A DNA stretch of 64,000 nucleotides from Microbacterium sp. Root53 (GCF_001426925.1 NZ_LMFR01000005.1:1-64000), one strand, 5' to 3'; counted from the stretch's first letter, positions 1-8,087 are shown. Notes: a model not told the origin generated them from the sequence alone. Made by a program: numbers and translations.

Positions 1-98
1 GGCTGCACTTCTACAATCACCACAGGCCCCACACCGCGATCGGGAAGCTCCCGCCCATCAGCCGGATCTCAAACAACCTGGCTGGGCAGTACAGCTAG
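1..98 (+). mobile_element. IS481-type transposase, C-terminal end (cut by window edge)
   Basis: Reading from base 3 gives 31 residues and a TAG at 96-98, with the stretch LHFYNHHRPHTAIG followed by PPISRI and a NLAGQYS end. The YNHHRPH motif just before the terminus is characteristic of the DDE integrase domain of IS481/IS3-family transposases, in which it lies near the last catalytic residue. Only the tail is visible, so whether the element is intact cannot be judged. Bases 99-211, between this stop and the next gene, show no terminal inverted repeat that I can recognise. Confidence 0.8.
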
Positions 99-211
99 GG
101 CGGCATCCGAATCCGCTTTGACGTGGAGCGGCGTCGAGCGCTATGGTTCGTGTGGTCCAACCACACAGTCGGTGGTGGACGAAGTGCGGATCTCGAAGAG
201 GAGCTGTCCCC

Positions 212-1519
212 GTGACCATCACAGACAAGGCCCGAGCCACGGGCACGCCGCCCGCGGAGCGGCTCAACTACAAGGTGCTGCTCGGCAGCCTCTCCGGCAG
301 CGTGATCGAGTGGTTCGACTTCCTCGTCTACGGGACGGTCGCCGCGCTGGTCTTCAGCAAGACCTATTTCGTGACCGACAGCGAGTTCGTCTCGATGATG
401 TTCTCGATGGCGTCCTTCGCCCTCACGTTCTTCTTCCGTCCCGTGGGCGGCGTGATCTTCGCGCACATCGGCGACCGCATCGGCCGCAAGAAGACGCTGT
501 TCATCACGCTGATGCTGATGGGTGGCGGAACGGTCCTGATCGGACTTCTGCCCGACTACGGCACGATCGGCATCGCGGCGCCCATCCTGCTGATCCTGAT
601 GCGCATCCTGCAGGGCATCGGCATCGGCGGCGAGTGGGGCGGCGCGCTGCTGCTCGCGTACGAGTACGCGCCGCGCAACCGCCGCGGCCTCTACGGCGCC
701 GTGCCGCAGATGGGCATCAGCATCGGTCTGGCGCTCGCATCCGGGGTCGTGGCGCTGCTCACGCTGATGCCCCCGGACCAGTTCCTGTCCTGGGGCTGGC
801 GCATCCCGTTCGTGGGCAGCGTCGTGCTGCTGGCGATCGGCGTCTGGATCCGCTCGAGCCTCGACGAGACCCCCGAGTTCAAGCGCGTGCAGCAGTCGGG
901 CGCGGTCGTGAAGCTCCCGATCGCCGAGGTGTTCCGCAAGCACTGGCGCGCCGTGCTCGTGTCCATCGGCGCCAAGGCGACCGAGACGGGCCCGTTCTAC
1001 ATCTTCGGCACCTACGTGATCGCGTATGCGGCGGGCCTGGGCGTCGAGAACAACGTCGTGCTCACGGCCGTCACGGCGGCCGCCGTGGTCGCGACCGTGT
1101 GGATGCCGCTGTTCGGCCGGATCTCCGACTCGATTCCCCGCGCCCTGCTGTACCGCGTGGTCGCGATCGCGACGATCGTGTACGCGTTCCCGTACTACTG
1201 GATCCTCAACGTGGGGGAGACGTGGGCGGTGTTCCTCGCCACGATGATCGGCTTCGGCCTGCTGTGGGGCAGCGTGAACGCGATCCTCGGCACCCTGATC
1301 GCCGAGAACTTCAGCCCGGAGATCCGCTACTCGGGCGCGACGCTCGGCTACCAGGTGGGCGCCGCGATCTTCGGCGGCACCGCGCCGCTCATCGCGACCG
1401 CGCTCAAGGAGGCGACCGGGGGCGCGTGGTGGCCCATCTCGATCTACGTGATCGTGTGCGCGCTGCTCGGTCTCGTCGCCTCGTTCTTCGTCAAGCACGT
1501 CGCGCACCGCGAGATCTGA
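212..1519 (+). CDS. MFS transporter, metabolite:H+ symporter (MHS) type
   Basis: A 435-residue major facilitator protein, expected to import a small organic acid, betaine or similar solute by proton symport. The MHS subfamily is indicated by EWFDFLVYG in the first membrane segment (residues 33-41), FFFRPVGG (73-80) and the loop 2-3 motif GDRIGRKK (87-94), followed by further hydrophobic segments giving about 12 in total. I chose GTG 212 because GAGGAG precedes it by about 8 bases; an in-frame ATG at 143 would add 23 residues that do not look like this family. The substrate cannot be read from the sequence. It stands alone, directly downstream of a transposase remnant, and ends at a hairpin terminator. 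Confidence 0.88.
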   Translation: MTITDKARATGTPPAERLNYKVLLGSLSGSVIEWFDFLVYGTVAALVFSKTYFVTDSEFVSMMFSMASFALTFFFRPVGGVIFAHIGDRIGRKKTLFITLMLMGGGTVLIGLLPDYGTIGIAAPILLILMRILQGIGIGGEWGGALLLAYEYAPRNRRGLYGAVPQMGISIGLALASGVVALLTLMPPDQFLSWGWRIPFVGSVVLLAIGVWIRSSLDETPEFKRVQQSGAVVKLPIAEVFRKHWRAVLVSIGAKATETGPFYIFGTYVIAYAAGLGVENNVVLTAVTAAAVVATVWMPLFGRISDSIPRALLYRVVAIATIVYAFPYYWILNVGETWAVFLATMIGFGLLWGSVNAILGTLIAENFSPEIRYSGATLGYQVGAAIFGGTAPLIATALKEATGGAWWPISIYVIVCALLGLVASFFVKHVAHREI

Positions 1520-1529
1520 TCCCGCTCAC

Positions 1530-1562
1530 GAGGCCCCGCGCGCATCGCGCCCGGGGCCTCTT
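1530..1562 (+). terminator. Hairpin terminator after the MHS transporter
   Basis: GAGGCCCCG at 1530-1538 pairs perfectly with CGGGGCCTC at 1552-1560, with a GC-rich inner loop and two T residues after it. It lies between the stop of the transporter and the stop of the convergent PPOX gene, so it could serve both. Confidence 0.65.
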
Positions 1563-1577
1563 GCGTGCCGCGACGGC

Positions 1578-2075
1578 TCAGCCGGCGTCCGCGCCCCGGT
1601 ACCCGACGAACCAGGTCGGCTCGATCCGGTACATCCGGATGTCGTCGCCCCAGGTGGTGGGATCCGACCCGTAGTGCGCGGCCCAGTGCGCGATCGTCTC
1701 GTCCCAGGCGGGATCCGCCGGCGTCAGCGCGACCGCGGTGCCGTGGCAGAAGACGCCGATCCGCTCGCCGTCGACGTGCGCCGCGCTGACCGCCGGGCGT
1801 GTGGCCAGGTGACGCGCCTTGGCGGCACGTCCGTCGGTGCCGAAGGTCCAGCGGCCGTGCAGGAAGTGCCCGTCCACCGCGCTCACGCGCGGCTCGCCCT
1901 TCGCGGTCACGGTCGCGAGGCTCAGCACCTTCATGCCGGTGAGCGCGTCGACGATCTGCGGCGCGGTCATCACGTGGTTGCCGGAGATGATCGCGCGCAG
2001 GTGGGGCGTGGCGCCGGCGCGCGAGGAGTCGATCAGCCGCTGCAGCGACTCCACTTCTTCGGGGGTCTCGTACAT
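1578..2075 (-). CDS. PPOX-type (pyridoxamine 5'-phosphate oxidase-like) split-barrel protein
   Basis: 165 residues. The N-terminal helix is followed by a split-barrel core with LSLATVTAKGEPRVSAVDG and a WTFGTDGRAAKARHL stretch, typical of small flavin- or F420-binding PPOX-class proteins. Such proteins often act as F420- or FMN-dependent reductases or as nitrosative-stress proteins; the substrate is unknown here. ATG 2075 (MYETPEEV) is preferred over an upstream in-frame start because the longer form would run into the preceding gene, whose stop is at 2086. The 10-base gap to that gene on the same strand suggests co-transcription. Confidence 0.75.
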   Translation of the reverse strand: MYETPEEVESLQRLIDSSRAGATPHLRAIISGNHVMTAPQIVDALTGMKVLSLATVTAKGEPRVSAVDGHFLHGRWTFGTDGRAAKARHLATRPAVSAAHVDGERIGVFCHGTAVALTPADPAWDETIAHWAAHYGSDPTTWGDDIRMYRIEPTWFVGYRGADAG

Positions 2076-2085
2076 GGCGCCGACG

Positions 2086-2913
2086 CTAGTCGCGGGTGCC
2101 GACATCCGCACCGGCATCGGCTGCGGGCAGCGGGGTGCCCTGATGGTGAAGCAGGCGCCACGCCCCGTCCTCGCGTCGCCACAGCGAGGTGCGGCGGGCG
2201 CGGCGCGCTCCGCGCGTGCTGATCCATTCGGCGAGCACGAGCCCGGGCGCGATCATCCGGCCCTGGAGGTCCTCGACGTCGATCGGGTCGACGCCGTCCG
2301 CCTGGCTCGCCAGCAGCTCCAGGATCTCGTCGCGCCCCCACCGGCGTCCGGATGCGCCGATCTCGACGAAGTCGGCGGACAGCATGTCACGCACCCGGCC
2401 CGGATCACGTCTGGCCTCGGGTGTCTGCAGCTCGCGCTCTCGCCCCAGCACCTCGTCGACGGCCCCGTTCTCGAAGCCCTCGCGTCGCCGGCGCTCCTCG
2501 AGCGTCTCCAGCTCCTGGAACAGGGTGAGCTGGAGCCCGTCCGGCGCCCGGAGGCGCGAGTTGAGCGACCGCCAGGGCGTCTCGCGGGGCGACGCCTCGA
2601 CCGCCGCGCCGCCCTGCTCGAGGCGCCGGGTCATGGCGTCGGCGTCGTCGACCTCGAACGCGACGCGGAGCGGGTCGCTGACGCCGCCGTCGGTCTCCAC
2701 TCGGTCGATCAGGGAGACCTGCGCGCGATTCGAGATCTCGAGCGTCGCCTCGCCGGCGAGCAGGATCGCGACGCGGGCGTCGCCCTCGCCGTTGAACGCG
2801 GCCTGCTCGGTCATGCCGCCGACGTCGCGATAGAAGCCGACGGCCTGATCGAAATCGTCCACGGCCACGACGAGGCGCATCTGGCGGACGGGGGACGGTG
2901 CGTCTTCGCTCAT
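2086..2913 (-). CDS. VOC (glyoxalase-fold) domain fused to a DUF4440/SnoaL-like domain
   Basis: 275 residues with two recognisable halves. Residues about 10-130 form a vicinal-oxygen-chelate fold: MRLVVAVDDFDQAVGFYRDV at the start and LRAPDGLQLTLFQE at the end. After a charged linker, residues about 155-262 resemble a DUF4440/NTF2-like domain, with VRDMLSADFVEIGASGR, GRDEILELLA and WRLLHHQGTPL. Each domain is usually found as a stand-alone small protein; the fusion suggests binding or modification of a small ligand, but no reaction can be assigned. ATG 2913 is used because the residues upstream of it are not family-like. The downstream PPOX gene is 10 bases away. Confidence 0.72.
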   Translation of the reverse strand: MSEDAPSPVRQMRLVVAVDDFDQAVGFYRDVGGMTEQAAFNGEGDARVAILLAGEATLEISNRAQVSLIDRVETDGGVSDPLRVAFEVDDADAMTRRLEQGGAAVEASPRETPWRSLNSRLRAPDGLQLTLFQELETLEERRRREGFENGAVDEVLGRERELQTPEARRDPGRVRDMLSADFVEIGASGRRWGRDEILELLASQADGVDPIDVEDLQGRMIAPGLVLAEWISTRGARRARRTSLWRREDGAWRLLHHQGTPLPAADAGADVGTRD

Positions 2914-3001
2914 GGCGTCCACGCTAGGAGCCGCCGAGGGGGAGTGGGCCCGGATCAGCGACATCGGCCGCACCTCGGTCGACACGGGGGAGGATGGACG
3001 G

Positions 3002-3751
3002 ATGCAGGACATCGAGCTGGCGCGGATCCCGTCGGGCACGGTGATGCTTCACGACGCGCGCCGGAAACTGAGGCGGATGGTGAGTCTCGAGCCGTTCGAG
3101 ATCGGGGTGTTCGCGGTCACGCAGGAGCAGATATCCGAGCTGCTCGGCGAGGGGGAGGAGCACCCGCACCCCCGTCGCCCGGCGGTCGATGTCAGCTGGC
3201 AGCGTGCCATCCGGTTCTGCAACGCGGCCTCGGAGTGGGAGGGGCTCGACCCCGCGTACACGTTCGACGGCGAGGACGTCACCTGGCACGTGGACTCGGA
3301 CGGCTATCGCCTGCCCACCGAGGCGGAGTGGGAGTACGCCTGCCGCGCAGGGTCCACGGGGCCCCACTACGGCCTGTTGCGCGACGTCGCGTGGACGGCG
3401 GCGGATGGGGCCTCCTCGCCCCGGGACGTCGGCGGCAAGATGCCGAACCTGTTCGGCCTGTTCGACACGCTCGGCAACGTGTGGGAGTGGTGCTGGGACC
3501 TGCTCGATCCGGCGCGCTACGGCGACTACCGGGTGTTCCGTGGCGGAGGGTTCGCCGACGAGTCGTACAACGTGCGCGCCTCGGTGCGCCGCGGCGGCGG
3601 ACCCCGCATGCACCACGACGATCTCGGCTTCCGGGTCGCGCGAGGCGGCTTCGACGCGCGCGACGAGGCCCAGGGCTGGTCGGCGGCCGCCGACCGCGAG
3701 CGCGCACTGCAGGACGGGCCGCTCCCGACCGGGTGGACGCCGCTACGCTGA
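3002..3751 (+). CDS. Formylglycine-generating-enzyme-like (FGE-sulfatase fold) protein, catalytic cysteines absent
   Basis: 249 residues with the SUMF1/FGE fold: IPSGTVMLHD near the start, FAVTQEQI, VSWQRAIRFCNA, the core YRLPTEAEWEYACRAG, LFGLFDTLGNVWEWCWD, VFRGGGFADESYN and DDLGFRVARG near the end. True formylglycine-generating enzymes carry a redox cysteine pair in the segment after the RGGSW-like motif; here that segment (ESYNVRASVRRGGG) has none. It is therefore better regarded as one of the many FGE-fold proteins of unknown function. ATG 3002 has GGGGGAGGA 8 bases upstream, which also rules out the longer in-frame start at 2912. It is divergent from the VOC fusion gene. Confidence 0.8.
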   Translation: MQDIELARIPSGTVMLHDARRKLRRMVSLEPFEIGVFAVTQEQISELLGEGEEHPHPRRPAVDVSWQRAIRFCNAASEWEGLDPAYTFDGEDVTWHVDSDGYRLPTEAEWEYACRAGSTGPHYGLLRDVAWTAADGASSPRDVGGKMPNLFGLFDTLGNVWEWCWDLLDPARYGDYRVFRGGGFADESYNVRASVRRGGGPRMHHDDLGFRVARGGFDARDEAQGWSAAADRERALQDGPLPTGWTPLR

Positions 3752-3783
3752 TCGGCGTTGGCCCTGCCGTCGGCGTCAGCGGT

Positions 3784-5166
3784 TCAGAACGGCGCGGTCT
3801 CTTCGACCTCGACCGGGGGCGGATCGGGGTCGGTCGCATCGAGTTCGGCCATGAAGCGTACCGCTGGGCCGGGGCGGTCGGTGATACGGCGTCCGGTGGG
3901 GCTCGTCCAGATCATGACTCCGCCGGGTCCGTGCTCGAGACCCCATGCGCCGTGGTGCTTGAGCATGTGGTGCGCCCGACAGAGCGCCGAGAGGTTGCAC
4001 ACCGCGGTGTGGCCGCCCTCGCTGTGAGCATGGGAGTGGTCGAGGTCGCACCGGTGGATCGGCTGCCGGCAACCCGGGAACCTGCAGTGCTCGTCGCGCG
4101 CGGCGAGGAAGCGGCGCTGGGCGGCGGTCGGCGTGTATGCGTCGACCGTGCGGAGGCACCCGGTGTCGGGATCCATGAACAGCCGAGTCCAGGTCGCGGT
4201 GTCGGCGGCGAGCCGGCGGGCGATGTCGGGGGAGACGGGCCCGTGCCCGGCCAGGAACGCGGCGTCGTCGCCGAGGCCCACGAGCGTCTCGGCGGGGATC
4301 GTGATCTGCACGGAGCCGCGGATCGCCGCCAGCGCGTTGCCGCCGGTCGCATCGGACACGTGCGCGGTGGGGTGCCCGGTGAGCACGAGGTCGGCGAACA
4401 CGTCGGCCCTGATCTGCGCAAGCGTGCGCTCATCGACCGGGTCGCCGTCCTCGACGGCGAGGTCGTCGACGACGGGCCCGTACGCGCGACGCGCCTCGTC
4501 ACGTGCGGCGCGCCGGATCGTGAGCCCCATCTGGGTGAGCCGGTCCTGGATCGCGTGCGCCCGCACCGACTCGACCACCGCGTGGAACTCGCTCATCCCA
4601 TCGCCGAGGTCGTCCACCCAGGTGCACCGCCGCGCGCGGGCGTTCTCGTGCCGCTCGACGACCGACGTGGGCTCCACCCGCTCGGCAACGGCGTGCGCGA
4701 CCGGTCGCAGGCGACCCGGCGTCAGCGACTCGGCGCGATCGAGCACGACCTGCTCGTACCGGGCCCGCGCGCGCTCATCGTCGAGCCGCAGCCCGGCATC
4801 CACGATCACGTCCGCGTGCGCGCGGGAGATCCGCCCCTCCGACAGGGCGGCGTACGTCGCGGGGAAGTCGGTCGTGAGGATCGCGGCACCGTTCATCCGG
4901 CTGCGGATCGTGCCGTCGGCCGCGTTGGTCGCGGTGGCGATGTCGGCCGCGATCGCCCGCAGCGGCAGCGCATGCGACGACGACGGATCGAGCTCGGCCA
5001 TGATCTCCACCGCGATCGCCTGCCCCGCCGCAAGGAAGTGCGCCTTCATCGCCTCGAGCTGCGCGATCATCCGATCCGCGGTCGCCACCCCCGTGATGAC
5101 CGCCTGCAGCGCCTCACGCCGGGCGGGATCCAGGTCCCATCGCTCCGCGAAACTCTGCTTGACCAT
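3784..5166 (-). CDS. DUF222 / HNH endonuclease domain protein
   Basis: 460 residues. A long alpha-helical DUF222 region (the mycobacterial 13E12 repeat family) occupies roughly residues 10-330. It is followed by a zinc-binding HNH domain (about 355-405) with CRFPGC, CDLDHSHAHSEGG and LCRAHHMLKHHG, so the Cys pairs and catalytic His are all present. This family is present in many copies in actinobacteria and its biological role is unsettled; it has the look of a selfish or repair-associated endonuclease. ATG 5166 fits the usual N-terminus. A palindrome lies 24 bases upstream. A second, damaged family member lies at 51303-52718. Confidence 0.88.
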   Translation of the reverse strand: MVKQSFAERWDLDPARREALQAVITGVATADRMIAQLEAMKAHFLAAGQAIAVEIMAELDPSSSHALPLRAIAADIATATNAADGTIRSRMNGAAILTTDFPATYAALSEGRISRAHADVIVDAGLRLDDERARARYEQVVLDRAESLTPGRLRPVAHAVAERVEPTSVVERHENARARRCTWVDDLGDGMSEFHAVVESVRAHAIQDRLTQMGLTIRRAARDEARRAYGPVVDDLAVEDGDPVDERTLAQIRADVFADLVLTGHPTAHVSDATGGNALAAIRGSVQITIPAETLVGLGDDAAFLAGHGPVSPDIARRLAADTATWTRLFMDPDTGCLRTVDAYTPTAAQRRFLAARDEHCRFPGCRQPIHRCDLDHSHAHSEGGHTAVCNLSALCRAHHMLKHHGAWGLEHGPGGVMIWTSPTGRRITDRPGPAVRFMAELDATDPDPPPVEVEETAPF

Positions 5167-5189
5167 GGACCCAGTCTCCCACGAGGGTC

Positions 5190-5209
5190 GGACATCCGTT
5201 CGAATGTCC
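5190..5209. promoter_or_regulatory. Palindromic site upstream of the DUF222/HNH gene
   Basis: GGACAT at 5190-5195 and ATGTCC at 5204-5209 form an inverted repeat around a central TTCGAA. It lies 24 bases before the start of the minus-strand HNH gene. The spacing fits an operator over the promoter. It does not match the mycobacterial LexA box GAAC-N4-GTTC, so the regulator is unknown. Confidence 0.35.
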
Positions 5210-5340
5210 CCGCATTGTGGAGAACTCGACGGGATCCGGTTGAGGCGTTCGGCTTCCGCGTCCGGGCCGCCGGCACGTTCCGACCCGATCGCGAGCAGGC
5301 CTCCGATCGCTGACCCGCTCGCGTCCTCGATGGCGCGCGC

Positions 5341-5796
5341 TCAGTTCGCCGGGATGTCTGCGAGCACTCGATCGATCCATGCGTGGCGGCGGAGGTCGCG
5401 CACCTCAGCGAACGTGAACCAGCGCGTCTCGATCAGTTCCTGCTCTTCAAGCACGATGGCGGTCGTGTCGAGGCGGCATTCGTACGCGGTCGTCACGTAG
5501 GCGACCTCATCGCCGTTCGGATAGACGTTGGTGAGCTCCGGACCGCCGTAGGCGCCGATCACCCGGACGATGGACGGAGCCACACCGAGCTCTTCGCGGA
5601 CTTCGCGCTCCAGCGCTGCTCGGGGATCCTCTCCAGGCTCGACTCCTCCACCGACGAAGCTCCACAACCCGGAGTCGCGGTGGCGCGCCAGCAGCAGCTG
5701 ATCCCCGTGTCGGATGACCGCGGTGACTGCGGGAAGAAGCAGCAGGTCCCGTCCGATCCGATCGCGGATCGCGCGGACGTAGGGCGACATCGGCAT
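5341..5796 (-). CDS. Nudix hydrolase
   Basis: 151 residues. The Nudix box is complete: GGVEPGEDPRAALEREVREE followed by LGV, giving the G-x5-E-x7-REUxEExGU pattern that binds the catalytic Mg2+ (about residues 50-72). It should hydrolyse a nucleoside diphosphate linked to another group; the substrate is not evident. The N-terminal MPMSPYVRAIRDRIG and LLLPAVTAVIR fit the group of Nudix enzymes preceded by a short helix. The start at 5796 has TATGGT exactly six bases upstream, consistent with a leaderless mRNA. It is divergent from the small VOC gene. Confidence 0.88.
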   Translation of the reverse strand: MPMSPYVRAIRDRIGRDLLLLPAVTAVIRHGDQLLLARHRDSGLWSFVGGGVEPGEDPRAALEREVREELGVAPSIVRVIGAYGGPELTNVYPNGDEVAYVTTAYECRLDTTAIVLEEQELIETRWFTFAEVRDLRRHAWIDRVLADIPAN

Positions 5797-5802
5797 TCAT
5801 CG

Positions 5803-5808
5803 ACCATA
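5803..5808 (-). promoter_or_regulatory. -10 element (TATGGT) six bases before the Nudix start
   Basis: On the minus strand TATGGT is followed by six bases and then the ATG at 5796. This spacing puts the transcription start at or next to the start codon, as in leaderless actinobacterial genes. Confidence 0.55.
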
Positions 5809-5860
5809 TGCGCCGCAGGGCGCCAGACGACCACGCCTGGATCGGGACGCGCCGGGGTCC

Positions 5861-5866
5861 TAGCGT
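5861..5866 (+). promoter_or_regulatory. -10 element (TAGCGT) six bases before the VOC gene
   Basis: TAGCGT, then six bases, then ATG 5873. No Shine-Dalgarno sequence is present between them; leaderless expression is inferred. Confidence 0.55.
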
Positions 5867-5872
5867 GGCGAC

Positions 5873-6259
5873 ATGCTCATCGTGGGGTCGATCGTCATCC
5901 GGGTGAGGGACATCGCCGTGCAGACGGAGTTCTGGACCCGGGTCCTCGACTACGAGGTGCGCGACCCATCCGACGACGACTTCGTCGTGCTCATCCCTCG
6001 CCGCGGTGGAGGCCCCAACGTCTCGCTCGACGCCGCGCCGTCGGAGCGGGTGTTGCCGCCTCGCATCCATCTCGACCTCTACGCCGAGGACCAGTCGGCC
6101 GAGGTGCGCCGGCTGATCGGCCTCGGCGCGTCGGAGGTGCGATGGTCGAAGCGCCCCGCCGACGCCGACTACGTCATCCTCGAGGACCCCGAGGGCAATC
6201 GCTTCTGCGTGATCGACGCCGCGGGCTGGCACGGCTGGGCAGCCCACCGCGAGCGGTGA
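5873..6259 (+). CDS. VOC (glyoxalase/bleomycin-resistance fold) family protein
   Basis: 128 residues forming one VOC domain: VGSIVIRVRDIAVQTEFWTR at the start, a central DDDFVVLIPRRGGGPNVSLD, IHLDLYAEDQSAEVRRLIGL, and VILEDPEGNRFCVID at the end. Members of this subgroup are usually annotated as glyoxalase-like enzymes of unknown substrate. The family needs paired domains or dimers for metal binding, so a homodimer is expected. It is followed 46 bases later by the DinB-like polymerase gene on the same strand. The function cannot be given more precisely. Confidence 0.8.
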   Translation: MLIVGSIVIRVRDIAVQTEFWTRVLDYEVRDPSDDDFVVLIPRRGGGPNVSLDAAPSERVLPPRIHLDLYAEDQSAEVRRLIGLGASEVRWSKRPADADYVILEDPEGNRFCVIDAAGWHGWAAHRER

Positions 6260-6305
6260 GCGGAGCGCAGGTGACAACCGGCGCGGGAGCCGCGACACTC
6301 GACTC

Positions 6306-7385
6306 ATGGGTGCCAGCGCGTGGGTGCTGCATGTCGACATGGACCAGTTCATCGCCGCAGTCGAGGTGCTGCGTCACCCGGAGCTCGCGGGCCGGCCCGT
6401 GATCGTCGGCGGGCGCGGCGATCCGACCGAGCGAGCCGTCGTGTCGACGGCGTCGTACGAAGCACGCGCATACGGCATCGGCTCCGGGATGCCGCTGAAG
6501 ATCGCGGCGCGCAAGGCGCCCCCGGACGCCGTGTTTCTCCCGGTCGATCATGAGGCCTACGAACGCGCGTCGACCGAGGTGATGGACACGCTGCGCGCGC
6601 TGCCCGGCGTCGTGCTCGAGGTGCTCGGATGGGACGAGTGCTTCCTCGGCGTGACGACCGCCGATCCCGAGTCCGTCGCGCATGACGCGCAGCGGGCCGT
6701 GCTCGCGGCGACGCGGCTGCACTGCTCCGTGGGCATCGGCGACAACAAGGTCCGCGCGAAGATCGCGACGGGCTTCGGCAAGCCGAGAGGGATGTTCCGC
6801 CTCACCGAGGAGAACTGGTTCGACGTGATGGGCGAACGGCCCACGCGCGAGCTCTGGGGAGTCGGCACCAAGGTGCACAAGCGCCTCGCGGCTCACGGCA
6901 TCGACACCGTGCGGCAGCTCGCGGACGCCGACCCCGCCGTGCTCGTCGCGGAGTTCGGCCCGCGGATGGGCGTCTGGTACCGCGAGCTCGGCCACGGAAT
7001 CGGACCGCGCGTGGTGGACGACTCGCCGTGGATCGCGCGCAGCCACAGCCGGGAGACGACCTACCAGCAGAACCTCACGGGGCCGGATGCGGTGCACACG
7101 GCGGTCGCCGAGCTGGCCCATCAGGTCTGGGATGACTGCGCGACGGACGGACGAGCGGTGGTGCGCGTGCACCTGAAGGTCCGGTACGCGCCGTTCGAGA
7201 CGAAGACCATCGGGCGAAAGCTCGCGGAGCCCGCGCGCAGCGAGCACGTCCTGGTGGACGCCGCGCTCGCGCTCGCGCAACGGATCGACTCCGAGCGCGA
7301 GATCCGCCTGCTCGGAGTGCGCGCGGAGATGGCGATGCCGGCGGGTGACGAGATCGAGCGCACACCGGTGCGCGGGCGGATCTGA
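6306..7385 (+). CDS. dinB: Y-family DNA polymerase IV, DinB2-like
   Basis: 359-residue translesion DNA polymerase. The palm begins with LHVDMDQFIAAVE (residues 8-20), with metal-binding Asp11. The second catalytic motif is GWDECFLG, supplying the Asp-Glu pair near residue 115. Later regions include the HhH segment ELWGVGTKVHKRLAAHGI and a little-finger domain ending in LLGVRAEMAM. The LGWDE form of the catalytic motif matches mycobacterial DinB2 rather than E. coli DinB. The steric-gate position is Ile16, not the usual Phe or Tyr. The protein lacks an obvious C-terminal beta-clamp motif of the QLxLF type. No LexA box is visible upstream. Confidence 0.88.
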   Translation: MGASAWVLHVDMDQFIAAVEVLRHPELAGRPVIVGGRGDPTERAVVSTASYEARAYGIGSGMPLKIAARKAPPDAVFLPVDHEAYERASTEVMDTLRALPGVVLEVLGWDECFLGVTTADPESVAHDAQRAVLAATRLHCSVGIGDNKVRAKIATGFGKPRGMFRLTEENWFDVMGERPTRELWGVGTKVHKRLAAHGIDTVRQLADADPAVLVAEFGPRMGVWYRELGHGIGPRVVDDSPWIARSHSRETTYQQNLTGPDAVHTAVAELAHQVWDDCATDGRAVVRVHLKVRYAPFETKTIGRKLAEPARSEHVLVDAALALAQRIDSEREIRLLGVRAEMAMPAGDEIERTPVRGRI

Positions 7386-7397
7386 CCCCGCGGCAGG

Positions 7398-8087
7398 TCA
7401 GTGCGCGGCGTGCCCGTGCGCGTGCTCGGCCATCGCAGCGACCTCGCCGACCACCCTCGGATGGGCCAGCACGCGGAAATGCCCGCCGGTCTCCAGGCGC
7501 ACGTTCTTCGCGCCTGCGAGCTCGCTTCCCCCGGGGATGTGCGGGTCGAAGGCCGCGTACACCGATGTGATGCGGGCGTTGATCGCGGTCTCCCTCGCGA
7601 GCGCGAGGATCGTGGCGTTGCGAGGGGAGAAGCTGCGCAGAGTGGCCGACACCATGAGCGCCGCGTATCGCGAGCCGCCGAACGGAGAGGCCACCGCGAC
7701 CATTCCGCGCACGCGAGCCGCTCCGGCGCCGAACGCCATGAGGTGCTTGCCGATCAGTCCGCCCTTGCTGTGCGCCACGAGGATGACGTCATGCAGGTCG
7801 TGCGCGACCAGGTGCTGCTCGACGAGGCGCGCCGCACGGTCCACCGGGATGCGGTTGTTCTGAAGCGGATCGACCACATGCACCGGATGTCCGCGCTCGT
7901 GAAGCGCGACGATGAGCGGCTGCAGGAACTTCCACGTCTCATAGACGCCCGGGATCACGACGATCGGCACGCCGCCGCCCGTCCAGAAGGCCGACGGCCG
8001 CGTGCGGTTCAGGAACGCCCGCGCCTGCCAGACTCCCGCGTACGCGTAGTCGAGCGTCCACCAGACCCACCGCCGGAGGAGGCTCAT
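7398..8087 (-). CDS. Alpha/beta hydrolase, lipase-like
   Basis: 229 residues. An amphipathic N-terminus (MSLLRRWVWWTLDYAYAGVW) is followed by IVVIPGVYETW, a lipase-type oxyanion region, and the nucleophile elbow VAHSKGG, in which Ser sits in an A-H-S-K-G variant of GxSxG. A later VASPFGGS and an SVYAAFDPHIPGG strand probably hold the acidic residue, and GHFRVL the catalytic His. It resembles esterases/lipases acting on membrane-associated substrates. Its ATG overlaps the stop of the upstream hydrolase gene by one base (TGATG), so the two are translationally coupled. Confidence 0.8.
   Translation of the reverse strand: MSLLRRWVWWTLDYAYAGVWQARAFLNRTRPSAFWTGGGVPIVVIPGVYETWKFLQPLIVALHERGHPVHVVDPLQNNRIPVDRAARLVEQHLVAHDLHDVILVAHSKGGLIGKHLMAFGAGAARVRGMVAVASPFGGSRYAALMVSATLRSFSPRNATILALARETAINARITSVYAAFDPHIPGGSELAGAKNVRLETGGHFRVLAHPRVVGEVAAMAEHAHGHAAH

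Noticed and set aside
3002-3751. Annotation as a true formylglycine-generating enzyme
   Set aside because: The redox cysteines are absent and no sulfatase gene is nearby.
6260-6305. A LexA/SOS box upstream of the DinB-like gene
   Set aside because: No GAAC-N4-GTTC-like site is visible in the interval.
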